From positions 62,001 to 126,000 of the forward strand of contig JAHDID010000002.1 of assembly GCA_020630975.1 (NCBI GenBank): a DNA stretch of 64,000 nt. Direction: 5' to 3'. This stretch comes from Verrucomicrobiota bacterium (lineage in GTDB: Bacteria; Verrucomicrobiota; Verrucomicrobiia; Verrucomicrobiales; DEV007). A program made the position numbers and the translations under genes. The first letter of the stretch is position 1. The number at the start of each line of letters is the position of its first letter. Under the pieces are notes generated by a model. The model saw only the letters and a list, made by a program, of their open reading frames with translations, ran no database searches and was not told where the DNA came from. Below, in pieces: positions 8,192 through 19,355 of this stretch.

Positions 8192-8839
8192 ATGCACTCT
8201 CGATGTATGGTCGGCATGGATTTAGCCCGTTGGCTCGACTTGATGCGCCGTCTGGATCTGCCGAGAACGGAAGATACCTGGCAGCAGCTAGTCGACGCCC
8301 ACGGTGAACCAGCGCGGCACTACCACGAGGTCGGGCATATCGAGCACTGTCTAGCTCTGGTCGATCGGCACCGAACGCAGATCCCAGATGCCGATTGGGT
8401 GGAGTTGGCATTTTGGTTTCACGATGCGATCTACGACACGCACTCGCAGACCAATGAGCAGGATAGTGCGGACTGGGCGCTAGGATTTTTGCAGGACCAA
8501 GGAGCTGCCCAGGAAGTGGCGCAGTCGGTTTATGATTTGATCATCGCGACGGATCACTCCCGAGAGGTAGCGGCTGCAGCAGCAGCTTGGATGATCGATA
8601 TCGATCTATCGATCCTAGGCGCAGAGCCTGAAGTCTATGATCGCTACTGCGCGGCTATCCGGCGGGAATATCACTGGGTGCCGGAGGCTGATTACCGAAC
8701 AGGACGAGCAGCTGTGTTGCAGACGTTTCTGGGTAGAGAAACGATCTACAGGACTGCGGAGTTTCGTGATCGATACGAGGCAAGGGCCAGGGCTAATCTG
8801 ACGCGGGAATCAACCGTGCTCGAAACGCGGCTGAGTTAG
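8192..8839 (+). CDS. HD-superfamily metal-dependent phosphohydrolase (COG4339-like)
   Basis: The protein shows RHYHEVGHIEHCL and FWFHDAIYDT, the His and His-Asp metal ligands of a compact HD domain, followed by a conserved helix with DHSREV. The layout matches the predicted metal-dependent HD hydrolases grouped as COG4339, whose substrate is unknown. The ATG at 8192 (MHSRCM) is 9 bases after a possible GTG start at 8183; ATGs at 8207 and 8216 are also possible. A purine-rich AGGAAAAGG precedes the first two. It is a cytoplasmic single gene, convergent with the DEAD-box helicase. Confidence 0.75.
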   Translation: MHSRCMVGMDLARWLDLMRRLDLPRTEDTWQQLVDAHGEPARHYHEVGHIEHCLALVDRHRTQIPDADWVELAFWFHDAIYDTHSQTNEQDSADWALGFLQDQGAAQEVAQSVYDLIIATDHSREVAAAAAAWMIDIDLSILGAEPEVYDRYCAAIRREYHWVPEADYRTGRAAVLQTFLGRETIYRTAEFRDRYEARARANLTRESTVLETRLS

Positions 8840-8848
8840 GTCGTGGGC

Positions 8849-10789
8849 TTACCCTTTCTTGGGAAATCTCCCCTTTGGCTTCTTGCGGTTGGGCTTATCG
8901 CCGCCGTATGACTTCTTTTTGCCGCCGCCAGTCTTGAAGTCTTTCTTCTTTTTGTAGCCTCTGTCTTTGCCGCGCTCACTGCGCCATTCGCGATTTTCAT
9001 CGCGCTCTTTCTTTCGCGGTGGGCGATCTGGGCGATCTGGGCGCTCCGGACGGTCGGCAGGAGGCGAGTCGTCTCTGACGGAAGCACCGCCGGATCCGGA
9101 CGCTCGGTCGCGGTCGAGGATGAATTTTTTGCCGCGCAGCTTGGCAGTCTTGGCTTCTTCGATAGCGGTGTCGGCGAATTCGTCGGCGATCTCGATCAGG
9201 GAGAAGCGCGGTGCCATGGTGATGCGGCCGAGCGAGTCGCGCGGGATGCCTAGCTCATTGTGCATCATACCGACGATGTCGCCGGGGCGGGCGCGATGAG
9301 CCTTGCCGAGATTCATAAACAGGCGGGTCATGCCCTCTTCGGTCTCGGTGGGATTGTCACGCTGGCGGCGCTCGCGTTTGCGATCGTCTCTGCCACCTCG
9401 ATCGTCGCCATCTCGCTCGCGGCGTGGGCGGCGCTCGGATGGGGCCTCGTAGTCGGGGCGATCCTCGAGGATCTCTTCGCTCTCGCGGCCAGTCTCTTCG
9501 CGCAGTAGCGCCATCAGTGCATTGGCGATGTCGTATTCGCTGTGGCCCTCTTCTTTTAGCGTATTGATATCGGCGCTGGCATCTTCGAATGCCTTGGACT
9601 GGAGCTTCTCGCGGACGGTATCGATGAGCTGGCTGGCCAGGCGGCCCTCGACTTCCTCGGTGGAGGGGATCGGCGCCCGAGTGATCTGCTGGCGAGTGTA
9701 GCGCTCGATGGTCTGCAGGCGATAGACATCCCGACCAAAGACAAAAGACACGGCTCGACCAGAGCGGCCTGCCCGACCGGTCCGGCCGATGCGGTGTACG
9801 TAGTCCTCTGGATCCTGCGGGAGGTCATAGTTGATGACCATGTCGATATCGTCGATGTCGATACCGCGAGCCGCCACATCGGTGGCTACTAGGATCTCGA
9901 CTGTGCCCTCGCGGAACAGGCGGATCACCCGCTCGCGCAGCATCTGGGCGATATCGCCGTGGAGTCGATCGGCGGGGTAGCCGCGGGCTAGCAGTGCCTC
10001 AGTACAATCGTCGACTGCCTTTTTGGTATTGCAGAAAATGATGGCCAGGCGCGGCTGCTCGAGGTCGAGGATGCGGGAGAGCACCTCGGTCTTGGAGCGC
10101 TGACGCACCTCATAGACGACCTGATCGATCGAGTCGACCGTCAGTGTGGCTCGCTCGATCTCGATGGTCTGCGGGTCGTCGCTGTGCTGGTGAATAAGCC
10201 GCTGCACCTGCTTGTTCATGGTGGCGGAGAAAAACAGCGTCTGCCGGTCCTCGGGCAGAGCGCGCAGGAGTTTCTCCATCTCGTCTTGGAAGCCCATGTC
10301 CAGCATGCGATCGGCCTCGTCTAGGATGACGGTCTCGATATCGAAAAGCTCCAACGAGCCGCGCTCAACGTGATCGATGATGCGGCCCGGCGTGCCGACG
10401 ATGACCTGTGCCCCTTGGTTGAGCGCACGGATCTGGCGGGTGATGGGTGCGCCACCGTAGATGGCGACAGTCTTGAGCTTAGGTGTCTTGGCGCCGAGCC
10501 GATTGATCTCGTCGCAGACCTGCACGGCTAGCTCGCGAGTCGGACACAGTACGATCAGCTGTGGTACGGCTAGGTCGACATCCACCTTGGCGAGCGAGGG
10601 TAGGCCAAAGGCCGCCGTCTTGCCCGATCCGGTCTGCGATAGGCCGACGATGTCGTGACCCGCTAGGGCCACGGGTATAGTCGCCGCCTGGATAGCGGAT
10701 GGCTCCTCAAAGCCGATCTCAGTTATGGCTTCGAGTAGCGGCTCGGGCAATCCTAGCTCGGCGAATGTTGTTTTTTCCACAGTGCTCAA
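8849..10789 (-). CDS. DEAD-box RNA helicase of the DeaD/CsdA type
   Basis: A 646-residue helicase. Q motif TTFAELGL (7-14), Walker [11 protein letters not shown] (51-60), PTREL, GTPGR, DEAD (157-160), SAT (188-190), ARGIDIDD and [13 protein letters not shown] are all present. After a charged linker (about 420-475, [14 protein letters not shown]) comes a DbpA-type RNA-binding domain (about 485-570, starting [21 protein letters not shown]). It ends in a long Lys/Arg/Gly-rich tail, as in CsdA. It should unwind short RNA duplexes in ribosome assembly or mRNA decay. The start is TTG at 10787-10789; a GTG three codons in is an alternative. Confidence 0.9.
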   Translation of the reverse strand: MSTVEKTTFAELGLPEPLLEAITEIGFEEPSAIQAATIPVALAGHDIVGLSQTGSGKTAAFGLPSLAKVDVDLAVPQLIVLCPTRELAVQVCDEINRLGAKTPKLKTVAIYGGAPITRQIRALNQGAQVIVGTPGRIIDHVERGSLELFDIETVILDEADRMLDMGFQDEMEKLLRALPEDRQTLFFSATMNKQVQRLIHQHSDDPQTIEIERATLTVDSIDQVVYEVRQRSKTEVLSRILDLEQPRLAIIFCNTKKAVDDCTEALLARGYPADRLHGDIAQMLRERVIRLFREGTVEILVATDVAARGIDIDDIDMVINYDLPQDPEDYVHRIGRTGRAGRSGRAVSFVFGRDVYRLQTIERYTRQQITRAPIPSTEEVEGRLASQLIDTVREKLQSKAFEDASADINTLKEEGHSEYDIANALMALLREETGRESEEILEDRPDYEAPSERRPRRERDGDDRGGRDDRKRERRQRDNPTETEEGMTRLFMNLGKAHRARPGDIVGMMHNELGIPRDSLGRITMAPRFSLIEIADEFADTAIEEAKTAKLRGKKFILDRDRASGSGGASVRDDSPPADRPERPDRPDRPPRKKERDENREWRSERGKDRGYKKKKDFKTGGGKKKSYGGDKPNRKKPKGRFPKKG

Positions 10790-10903
10790 GCCGAGAGTCT
10801 ACGGGCATTTCCACCAATAACCCCCATTTTTTTAACAAGTTTTTCACAGGCGGTGAAAGGTATCAGAGAGAGTCGACCGAGATCCGAATTTCGGCAGTTG
10901 GCG

Positions 10904-13900
10904 TTACATAAGTCCAGCGAGCAAGCGGCCCACTACAGTGCCAGGTTTCGGTGTTTCGCTTTCGTCAGGAGCGATCATAGTGATCTCAAAGATCACCGAG
11001 CGACCTACACCTTTGCTATCGATCCAATCGACAAGCACCGACATGGGGTCGTAGAATGCCAGTCCCTCATCCACCCGAAAATCTAGATCGCGGGAAAATA
11101 TGTCTGCGACCGTGATCGCCCATGAGCCATCGCGTCTGGTCGGTATGATGAAGGAGCTATTCTCGGTGGCATACTGTACCCTGACCCTAGCTGATAGATC
11201 ACGGCTTGCTCCAGTCTCAAAGGGCGCATCTGCTGCATCTGTATCAGGTATGGCAGGTGTTTTTGTTCCAAACATCAATGAACCTAAGTCTAGATTGGCG
11301 ACGTCGAAGAGTGTGGTAGCTCCTGAGACTCCCAAAGAGATATCGGCAGAGTAGTCAACGGCTGCGAGATTTTGATACCCCAAGCCGGATGTGGCTGTGG
11401 AAACACCGCTAGCGATAGCCACAATAAGAGTTCCCTCAGTGGGTAGCACCTCGATGAGATAAGTACCATCGCCATTGTCAAATAGAGCAACGACTTGGCC
11501 ATTCGTCACATCTACATCATCGATAGTAAAACCACTCACTGACTCGCCAAAGTCAATAGTGAGCGTGATAGGCTCATCGGCCACGCTGGAACTAGGTCCA
11601 GATATGATGGGCGTTGGTCCGTAGTTGTCTAACAGGTAGCTCTCGGAGGTAGCGGGCGGCACAGCGGACAGCAAATTGCCAGATAGATCTGTTACTTGAT
11701 TGCCAGCTGATAGCATCAAGCCAACATCACCCTCGATATCAGCTAGGTCGCCACCCTCGACTGTCACAAGATACTCGCCCGGGGCGATCAGAGTCAGACT
11801 GGAAGGTATACCCGTCGATCCGGTCACTGCGAAATCGCTTAGACCGATAGTGCCTATTGGCTCATCGAATACCACTCGGAAAGTTAAATCATCGGCAGCC
11901 GTCAATGGTGCGGCAGGAGAAAACCTCTCGATAGCTACCACTTGGGGGGCTACCACATCTGCTACAACAAGCGAGAATGTCTGAGCAGTGGCTATACTTG
12001 AGTCTTCGTCTCCGTCTTCGACCATGACGTCGAATGCGGCAGATAGGGTGTCAGATCCGTCATGCTCGAACGATACCAGTCCATTCGCCAGATCAGCACC
12101 TGAAAATGATAGGGCAGGCACCCCTGATAGCAGTATCTGGCCATTCACAGCAGAGCTCACTGTGTAGGTGATATCTTCAGCGCTATCGTCTGGGTCTACA
12201 TGATATAAATCGCTATTGGTGATAGTGTAGCTATTTCCCTGGGCGCTGATAGTAGCTGCAAGGTCGCCAGTGAACACGGGTGCATCATTGGTGCCTGTTA
12301 GTGTGATGGTGACCGCCTGGGTGACAGATTGGCCATTCTGATCGTCAATCCTCAGCAGATAGGTCTGGGTGATGACCTGTCCCGCAGCCAAGAAATCTAG
12401 ATCCGCATCCGCCACACTAAATACCCAGTTAATCGAGCCTGCCCCATCGGTTGTGGTATTGTTGATTATGGTTGGAACTAAGGTTCCCACTATTGCTCCA
12501 GAGCCTCCATCTCTAGTGGTTGACGGGCTACCAATTATCGATACCGTTTGGGTATTGCTTAGATCGGCATCAGCCATGCTAAAGCTACCGCTATCAAATA
12601 GGGTACCACCTGCGCCCTCGGCTAAACCGCCAGACACGTCTCCACCAGCAATCACTGTAGGTGCGTCATTGGTACCTGTTATGGTTATCGCTATCATCTG
12701 GGAAGCGGTATCTGACTCATCAGGGGCACTAGAGATAGTGCCTACAGAGCTATCATCCACAGCCTCTACCTGATAGTGCAATACGAGCGTCTCGCCTGCA
12801 GCTAAAAAATCGAAAGCCGGGTCGCCTGATGTTCCTGATAGAAAATTCCAGGCGACTGTATCCCCAGTTGGCGCATTAGCATTAACTGTACCTGGCGATA
12901 GCGATAGCATAGAGAGTAGGTCGCTATCAGACAGTGGCAAATTACCCGAGAAGCTACTCGAACCATCGACCGATACGGAGGATGCCGATAGAGATACCAC
13001 ATCGGTGGTGTCGACATCTAGAACTGTTAGGTTGCCGCTGGCAGATATTGCTGCATTCGTCTCGGTGATCGCCGCGCTCGAGGCTCCTATTGGGGTGATA
13101 TCCGGAGTATCATTATTCCCCACCACCGTTACCGTTACTGTCGCCGTATCGCCTGCCATAGGTGCGACTTCGTTGTAGAAATCGGCCGAACTAATAGTGC
13201 CATCGAAATCTGAATATTGGGTGAACCTCGTGCCTGTCCCACCTGAACTACCAGACCAGGAGAGAGCGCCTAGATTCAGGTGGTCTGCAACACCGTCAAA
13301 GTGAGTTCTGCCCACGGAATACGTTTGATCGCCTAGCCAATTGGTTGAGTCGGCCCCAGAAAAGACGAATGTTTCGGTCTGTCCATCTACGATGAATCTC
13401 AATATGGGATTTCTGACGCCTGGGCTACCCGGATCGAATATGATCGATATGGTGTGTGCTCGATCTGCAACCAATGTCGATGGTGTGCCGCTGCCTGATA
13501 TGCCCGCACCATGCTGTACGGCTACAGCGTCATCTTCTGGAGCAGAGGAGTTGCTCGGTGTTAGCGTAGATGGGTTGGTATCGGTATGCCAGCCTGCATC
13601 ATAGGTTCGATCATCGAAGGTGAACGGACTAGTGGGATCATAGTAAGGTGCAGAGGTCCGGGCATCCTGAAGACTGTAGGGGCTGTTAGCACCTGTACTG
13701 CCCATTTTATTGATAAATGTAGGTACACCGTCCACGAGGTAGAGCCCAGTTCCATTGGGATGATTTCCCACATGAAATAGCACCCTCTTTGTTCCCGCTG
13801 CCACATCCTGTGCCGTCGGGGTGATGTCCATGGTAAAGGTAAATCCATTTACCGTATTTGCGGTTAGACCGCTCACCTCAGAGGCAGTAGGCCCGTTCGT

Positions 13901-16900
13901 CGAGAATAAGGCTGTACTTTGCGGCGTGATCGCACCACCTTGCCCTACTGCCACCTGGTAGGTAAACGTATCCGTCATAGACTCCCCGTCGGCTAGTGCC
14001 TGATAGCCTGCTAAGCTGGTTGCATCGTAGCTAAAAGTGCCATTGCTGTTTACGATTATCGTAGCACCATTCGCGGATGTCACACTAGCAGAGCCGCCTA
14101 CGAGTTGCGAACCCTGGGCAGATAGGATGGTGAGGGTGTCATCTGGGTCAGAGCCGTTGATATCAATTTCCACATCATTCGACAGCAGAGATGTCGCCCC
14201 TGTCAGTAGCTCGTCTTCATGGGTCGTGTAGCTATCGTCCGTTGCAGTGGCAGGATCGTCTCGGCCCTCTACAGTGATGTATACGGTAGCGGTATCACTA
14301 GCAGCCCCATCGCTGACCACATAAGTGAAGCTGTCTACCGCGCTTTCGCCAACCGCCATGGCCTGTATCACAGCGCCGGTAGTAGGATCGTAGGTGAATG
14401 TGCCGTTTGAATTTACCGTTAAAGTCGCACCAAGAGCGGAAGTCACGATTGCTGGAGATCCGCCCAACGTTGTGCCCTGTGCGCTAAATACCGTCAATGA
14501 ATCATCTGGATTATTCCCATCCACATCGATATCATTATCGTTTTCGAGTATACCATCGGCCGTAGCTGAAATATTAAGGATATTATCTTCATCAGCTAGA
14601 TAGCCAATATCATTAGTGGCGACAGGAGCATCGTTTGCACCCGTCACAGTGATAGTGACAGTACTCTCGGATAGATTGCCATTTTGAAAATTGAATCCAA
14701 CCTCCTCAGCGGACAGAGCTTTGTCGTAGATGGCAAAATCATCCATCATTCCGTAGTACGCATTACCTATTGTGAGGGAGCTCGGGTTGAGTAGAGGCGT
14801 ATTACTATCCGATCGAGAGCCTATCAGGCTACCGTTTAGGTAGATGGCGCTGTATCCTGTATTGGCATCTTTGGTAAATACGTAATGATTCCACTGACCC
14901 TCGTAGTCGCTCGGAGAGAGTAGTGCGGAGACTCGGCCGCCACCGATATCACTGTTACCGGAATCCCAATAAACGCGCCCATTGCTCCATGGCACATGAG
15001 CGAATGCGACTCGCTCTCCGCTAGGACCGGCCAACATAAAATTGGAATTTCGCGCTGGCTGCACAGCCGGATCGCCATATGCCCAAAACTCAATAGATAC
15101 CTGCTGGGTTGTCTCAATCGAGTCAAATGCCGTGTCGCCATCGACGATGCTGATCGATCCCGATGAGAAGTCTATGGCATAGTCATCAGCATTACCACTA
15201 CGGCCAGCTGCATAAGTGAGTGAGCCGGAGATGACACCCGAATTGCCATTTCCTGAAGTATCGGTCGGTGTACCACCTGCTCCCTCGGCGAACTCCCACC
15301 GACCAAGCAAGCTTGTATCGGCTACGGTGTAGGTAAAGGTGTCGATCAATGTCTCGCCCACTGACAGCGCCTGCACGGCAGCGCTGCCAGTGGGGTCGTA
15401 CTGAAAGGTTCCATCAGCATTAGCTGTGACTACCGCGCTGTGAACGCTAGCACCTGTGAGGGAGTGATTTCCTTGCACCGCAATCACTTCGCTAGTGCTA
15501 CCTTGCGGTTGCAAATCATTGGCTAGCACACTTGTCGCACCAGACTGCACGGTCAGAGATTGACCACTAGATGAGATGTTTAATACGGAATCCTCGCTTG
15601 CTTCAGCATGGTCATCCACAGCTGTTATTCCGCTTACCGTGTCGTCATTTAGGATAGTCCCGACGCCTTCGGCATCGCTAATCGAAACTGGTTGCTGTGT
15701 GGCTGTACCACCTATGTTTGACAGGTTTACAGTAAAAGTTTCATCGAGTTCGAAATCGCTATCTCCGGAAATATCGACAGATATGATCTGTTGCTCATTG
15801 GCGGTTCCATCAAATACTAAAGTGCCCGAAACCGGGGTGAAGTCGACACCACTGGTTGCAGTGCCATCTACGGTAGTGAAGTCGATGGTTAGTTGCACAG
15901 GAGCAGTCCCGTGACTTTCCACTGAAACATGCAACGTGTAGCTTTCGCCTACAGCTGGTGCATCACCGCTAATACCACCATCTGCCCCACTCGAGCTATA
16001 GGAGGCTACACCTACGATATAGGTGCCTGCCGCGAGAGTGCCTGCAGGTATGTCGAGATAGGAGGAAAAGCTACCGCTACCAGGGTCGGCGGAATCATCA
16101 TCATTCCCGTCAATGTAGGTGCCCGCAGCATCAAAAAGGAATATCTCGGTGTCGAACGTATTATCATCGATATCGAGTATCACTCGATCACCTTCACCTA
16201 TCGTAAATGCGTAATAATCGTAACTACCATCTCCTGTACCGCTGATCGAGATGTGAGGTATGCTGGTTGAGTCAGTAATATTCCCTGAAGTCACCATCGA
16301 CCAATTAGCTACGGCATCGATATTTTGCGCGGTAGCGATTGTGTCATTACCTTCCACTTCAGGTATACCATTGGTTCCGGATACAAAATCCACTGCCTGA
16401 TCCAGTGTAACAACGAATGACGCTTGGGTAGTGCCAGCATTCGTTTCAGTCACTTGTACGTCTGAGATAGAGAAATCTGGCAAATCAATCGTGAAAGTCC
16501 TAGTAAAGTCGTCGCCTGCCACTCCGTCGCCGTCGCCATCAAGGCCTGTGCCAAATGGATTGGTCAATCCTGCGGCACTGGCTCGGAACTCATAAGTACC
16601 GTCAACCAGGGCACTAGCTAGAGAGAAGTTTAGTCGATTAGTACCGATATGGTAATCAGTATCAAGTGTAAGTGTGATATCACTATCGTCTGCTGTGCCG
16701 AGTGCGCCATCGGCTCCTGCGCTGGTGAGCGTCCAGTTAGACATATCGGCTATGGTTGCTCCATCAAATATAGCGCCTAGATCGACACTGAAAGACGTGA
16801 TTAAGCTGGATGACACCGCGAGATTCGGTGGAAGATCGGTGTTGTCGATCTTCGGGGCGTCAATTGTCTCAGTCAGAGCTAAGTATGAATTAACTCTTCC

Positions 16901-18550
16901 TGATCCCAGTTCGCCTGCATAGGCAGGATTCAAGGCGTCGATATCCTCAGCCGTGCCGAGTAATTGGGCAGCCACTTGATCTCTGGTCCAGGTTGGATTC
17001 TGTGACCAGATCAGCGCTGCTACTGCTGCTGCATTGGGTGCAGCCATGCTAGTTCCACTCTTAGTGCCATAGTTGTCACCTGGTAATGTTGAAAGCACGC
17101 CTGAGCCAGGTGCTGATACATCAATACCGTAGCCGTAGTTACTATAGCCGGCACGAGTGTCAGAACTGGTAGTCGCCGCTACGAATATGGTCTCATGGAT
17201 ACCCTGGCGTAACGGTTCTTGCTCGTTATTATTTCCTGCAGAATTAATATGCAAAACCCCAGCATCATACATATAGGATAACCCCGCACGGAAGGTGTTA
17301 CTATTAACTCTTGAGTCGATACCATAGCTTAGATTAAGGATATTGGCACCATTGTCAGCGGCGTAAGTAAATGCCTCTGCATAAATCGATGCAGTCGGCG
17401 CAAAGATTCGCAGAGGCATGATTTGCACTCCAGCCGTCGTAGCACCTCCACCAGCAGTCCCTGCTATACCAATGCCGTTATTAGTGACAGCGCCGATAAT
17501 GCCAGCCACATGAGTACCATGGCTATCACTACCTTCTTCATCAGGATTATTATCATCGTCATAGAAATCCCACCCCCTAATATCGTCGACGTAGCCATTA
17601 CCATCGTCATCCACATTATTCCCGGCGATCTCTCCACTATTGGTCCAGATATTTGCTGTGAGATCTTCATGATCCCAGTCAACCCCAGTATCGGCTACTG
17701 CTACAACGATATTCGGTGTTCCGCCATTAATGTCCCAAGCCCCTTCGTTGTTCATTACCCCACTGGGGTGATGGTATTGAGAGGTGAACTGTGGATCGTT
17801 AGGGACAAACTCTGGTAGTTTGATATCCTCGTAAACAAAGTTTGGCTCAGCCCACTGGATGAAATTAGTCAATTCGAGATGATTGATCATCTCGTCGACA
17901 TTGCCTCTCTCTGTGAGGCTTAGCAGGACTATCGTTAATTCACCTGTATCTAAGATAGTTTTTGATGAACTTAGATCGACCAAGTCGCCCAGATTAGCTC
18001 CATCTCCGGTAGTGAAGTACTGGCTTAGTTGACTCAAAGGATCTGAACCTAGGATGCCAACCATGACTTCAGTAGTGGTGTATAGATAGGTATCGCCATC
18101 CTCAGTCTCACCTACTGCTACATCGATATTTTCATAGCGGTCGATATCTAAGCCATTACCAATATTTTCGCCAGAGAAGAGTGGGTCCGTAGCAAGTCCG
18201 CCGTCTCCATCCCATCTCGGCGCTTCATTCAGTCCGTCGATGCTTTCAATGTGATCGACGGTATCGTTGGCTCGCCATGCATCAAAAGCTTCGGTGTCAT
18301 CTTTTGTGAAATCTGCGATTAGACCAGATTCGTAACTGGCACCACCGTAGCCAGGCATTGATTCCAGTGTGTCAAAATCTATGGAGGGTTGAGATTCCGC
18401 GATGACTTCCTGAGCGGGATTATCGTCAGCGATTGGCGCTGCAGAATACATAATCCTCGATTCAAGAGCTTCAGCGAGGTAGGCACGATCTTCAGTGAAA
18501 GAATCACCAGCAGAGCGCTCTTTTGGAGATTGACGTTTCCAGAGTTTCAT
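10904..18550 (-). CDS. Giant secreted subtilase (S8) with Calx-beta, PPC, LamG and VCBS/cadherin-like repeats
   Basis: A protein of about 2,548 residues. The start is set at MKLWKRQSPK (18548-18550); 41 codons upstream are also open but look non-coding. The N-terminus has LAEALESRIMYSAAP, an LEPR-like motif seen on giant surface proteins of Planctomycetes and Verrucomicrobia. The S8 protease domain has Asp in ADTGVDW (about 286), His in DSHGTHVAG (about 345) and Ser in GTSMAAP (about 500). Then follow a PPC/Calx-beta region (PEVEGNDTIATAQN, then ESHGTAPVQLTIDF), a LamG/concanavalin-like domain (LLGRWEFAEGAGG), and many repeats of the form VTGTNDAPV typical of VCBS/cadherin-like modules. It is probably an extracellular or surface protease-adhesin. 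Confidence 0.85.
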   Translation of the reverse strand: MKLWKRQSPKERSAGDSFTEDRAYLAEALESRIMYSAAPIADDNPAQEVIAESQPSIDFDTLESMPGYGGASYESGLIADFTKDDTEAFDAWRANDTVDHIESIDGLNEAPRWDGDGGLATDPLFSGENIGNGLDIDRYENIDVAVGETEDGDTYLYTTTEVMVGILGSDPLSQLSQYFTTGDGANLGDLVDLSSSKTILDTGELTIVLLSLTERGNVDEMINHLELTNFIQWAEPNFVYEDIKLPEFVPNDPQFTSQYHHPSGVMNNEGAWDINGGTPNIVVAVADTGVDWDHEDLTANIWTNSGEIAGNNVDDDGNGYVDDIRGWDFYDDDNNPDEEGSDSHGTHVAGIIGAVTNNGIGIAGTAGGGATTAGVQIMPLRIFAPTASIYAEAFTYAADNGANILNLSYGIDSRVNSNTFRAGLSYMYDAGVLHINSAGNNNEQEPLRQGIHETIFVAATTSSDTRAGYSNYGYGIDVSAPGSGVLSTLPGDNYGTKSGTSMAAPNAAAVAALIWSQNPTWTRDQVAAQLLGTAEDIDALNPAYAGELGSGRVNSYLALTETIDAPKIDNTDLPPNLAVSSSLITSFSVDLGAIFDGATIADMSNWTLTSAGADGALGTADDSDITLTLDTDYHIGTNRLNFSLASALVDGTYEFRASAAGLTNPFGTGLDGDGDGVAGDDFTRTFTIDLPDFSISDVQVTETNAGTTQASFVVTLDQAVDFVSGTNGIPEVEGNDTIATAQNIDAVANWSMVTSGNITDSTSIPHISISGTGDGSYDYYAFTIGEGDRVILDIDDNTFDTEIFLFDAAGTYIDGNDDDSADPGSGSFSSYLDIPAGTLAAGTYIVGVASYSSSGADGGISGDAPAVGESYTLHVSVESHGTAPVQLTIDFTTVDGTATSGVDFTPVSGTLVFDGTANEQQIISVDISGDSDFELDETFTVNLSNIGGTATQQPVSISDAEGVGTILNDDTVSGITAVDDHAEASEDSVLNISSSGQSLTVQSGATSVLANDLQPQGSTSEVIAVQGNHSLTGASVHSAVVTANADGTFQYDPTGSAAVQALSVGETLIDTFTYTVADTSLLGRWEFAEGAGGTPTDTSGNGNSGVISGSLTYAAGRSGNADDYAIDFSSGSISIVDGDTAFDSIETTQQVSIEFWAYGDPAVQPARNSNFMLAGPSGERVAFAHVPWSNGRVYWDSGNSDIGGGRVSALLSPSDYEGQWNHYVFTKDANTGYSAIYLNGSLIGSRSDSNTPLLNPSSLTIGNAYYGMMDDFAIYDKALSAEEVGFNFQNGNLSESTVTITVTGANDAPVATNDIGYLADEDNILNISATADGILENDNDIDVDGNNPDDSLTVFSAQGTTLGGSPAIVTSALGATLTVNSNGTFTYDPTTGAVIQAMAVGESAVDSFTYVVSDGAASDTATVYITVEGRDDPATATDDSYTTHEDELLTGATSLLSNDVEIDINGSDPDDTLTILSAQGSQLVGGSASVTSANGATIIVNSNGTFSYDATSLAGYQALADGESMTDTFTYQVAVGQGGAITPQSTALFSTNGPTASEVSGLTANTVNGFTFTMDITPTAQDVAAGTKRVLFHVGNHPNGTGLYLVDGVPTFINKMGSTGANSPYSLQDARTSAPYYDPTSPFTFDDRTYDAGWHTDTNPSTLTPSNSSAPEDDAVAVQHGAGISGSGTPSTLVADRAHTISIIFDPGSPGVRNPILRFIVDGQTETFVFSGADSTNWLGDQTYSVGRTHFDGVADHLNLGALSWSGSSGGTGTRFTQYSDFDGTISSADFYNEVAPMAGDTATVTVTVVGNNDTPDITPIGASSAAITETNAAISASGNLTVLDVDTTDVVSLSASSVSVDGSSSFSGNLPLSDSDLLSMLSLSPGTVNANAPTGDTVAWNFLSGTSGDPAFDFLAAGETLVLHYQVEAVDDSSVGTISSAPDESDTASQMIAITITGTNDAPTVIAGGDVSGGLAEGAGGTLFDSGSFSMADADLSNTQTVSIIGSPSTTRDGGSGAIVGTLVPTIINNTTTDGAGSINWVFSVADADLDFLAAGQVITQTYLLRIDDQNGQSVTQAVTITLTGTNDAPVFTGDLAATISAQGNSYTITNSDLYHVDPDDSAEDITYTVSSAVNGQILLSGVPALSFSGADLANGLVSFEHDGSDTLSAAFDVMVEDGDEDSSIATAQTFSLVVADVVAPQVVAIERFSPAAPLTAADDLTFRVVFDEPIGTIGLSDFAVTGSTGIPSSLTLIAPGEYLVTVEGGDLADIEGDVGLMLSAGNQVTDLSGNLLSAVPPATSESYLLDNYGPTPIISGPSSSVADEPITLTIDFGESVSGFTIDDVDVTNGQVVALFDNGDGTYLIEVLPTEGTLIVAIASGVSTATSGLGYQNLAAVDYSADISLGVSGATTLFDVANLDLGSLMFGTKTPAIPDTDAADAPFETGASRDLSARVRVQYATENSSFIIPTRRDGSWAITVADIFSRDLDFRVDEGLAFYDPMSVLVDWIDSKGVGRSVIFEITMIAPDESETPKPGTVVGRLLAGLM

Positions 18551-18714
18551 AGTTAAAGGGAATAGACTGTGGGCGGTGCTTTTTCGGCTAGGTGACGCTT
18601 CAAAACAACTAAAATCTTGGACTACCCCACCATTAAATGCCCTGTTCTCAGGGACTGGCTCTACGATTATCAAAATAGCGTTGACGACATTACGTCAACC
18701 TCCATTGACGGATC

Positions 18715-19299
18715 CTAATCGAATGCCATCTGATTGGTTTTAGGTAAGACACGGATTAAAGCCGTGAATCCACTTACGCTTTTGGCTAGGAGCAAACCAA
18801 CCGACACCCACAGCACCACATTCAGCGATCCTGGCCATAGCCATATCTCGGCTATTAGCCAAAGATAGACGAGGAAACGCGGGCGAAACAGCCAAGAGTA
18901 GGGAGTGAGAAAGGCATTTCTCACCATCGCAAAAGTGACGACCGCGGTATAAAGGAAGAGGTACAATCCGCCAGACCACGCCCCTACCGTCCCGCTATAG
19001 ATCAGAGCAATCGTCGTGGCGGATATCACCACCTGATCAGCGACGGTATCCGTGAATGATCCTCGATCACTCGCACTACCGAGCTGTCTGGCTAGAGGTC
19101 CGTCGACGCCATCCAAGATCACGTGTAGCGCGAGCATGGCGACAGCCCAAGCATACTCACCTGTGATAAAAAGCGGGCAAAATGCGAGACCGCATAGCAT
19201 AGAGGTGAATGTGATAGCGCCTGGCCGTATGCCCGCGTTTGCCATCAGTGCGAGCACGGGTTGAAGGAGTTTGGCCCGAAGTGCTTGGGAATAGTTCAT
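18715..19299 (-). CDS. CDP-alcohol phosphatidyltransferase
   Basis: A 194-residue integral membrane enzyme. The family signature DG-x2-(D)G-xx-AR-x8-G-x3-D-x3-D appears as DGVDGPLARQLGSASDRGS followed by FTDTVADQ. Such enzymes transfer a phosphatidyl group from CDP-diacylglycerol to an alcohol in phospholipid synthesis; the acceptor is not clear here. The start at 19297-19299 (MNYSQALRAKLLQP) is chosen because GAAGGAG sits six bases upstream; the longer frame up to 19359 overlaps the previous gene. It is transcribed with the LpxH-like phosphoesterase, which fits a role in envelope lipids. Confidence 0.85.
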   Translation of the reverse strand: MNYSQALRAKLLQPVLALMANAGIRPGAITFTSMLCGLAFCPLFITGEYAWAVAMLALHVILDGVDGPLARQLGSASDRGSFTDTVADQVVISATTIALIYSGTVGAWSGGLYLFLYTAVVTFAMVRNAFLTPYSWLFRPRFLVYLWLIAEIWLWPGSLNVVLWVSVGLLLAKSVSGFTALIRVLPKTNQMAFD

Positions 19300-19355
19300 A
19301 AAGGCTCCTTCGCCTTCTGAGTAACAATTTACTGATCGTTTGTTATCTTGAGATT

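Noticed and set aside
18551-18673. 41-codon N-terminal extension of the giant subtilase
   Set aside because: The extension is not signal-like, and the basic MKLWKRQSPK start followed by the LEPR-like motif fits known proteins better.
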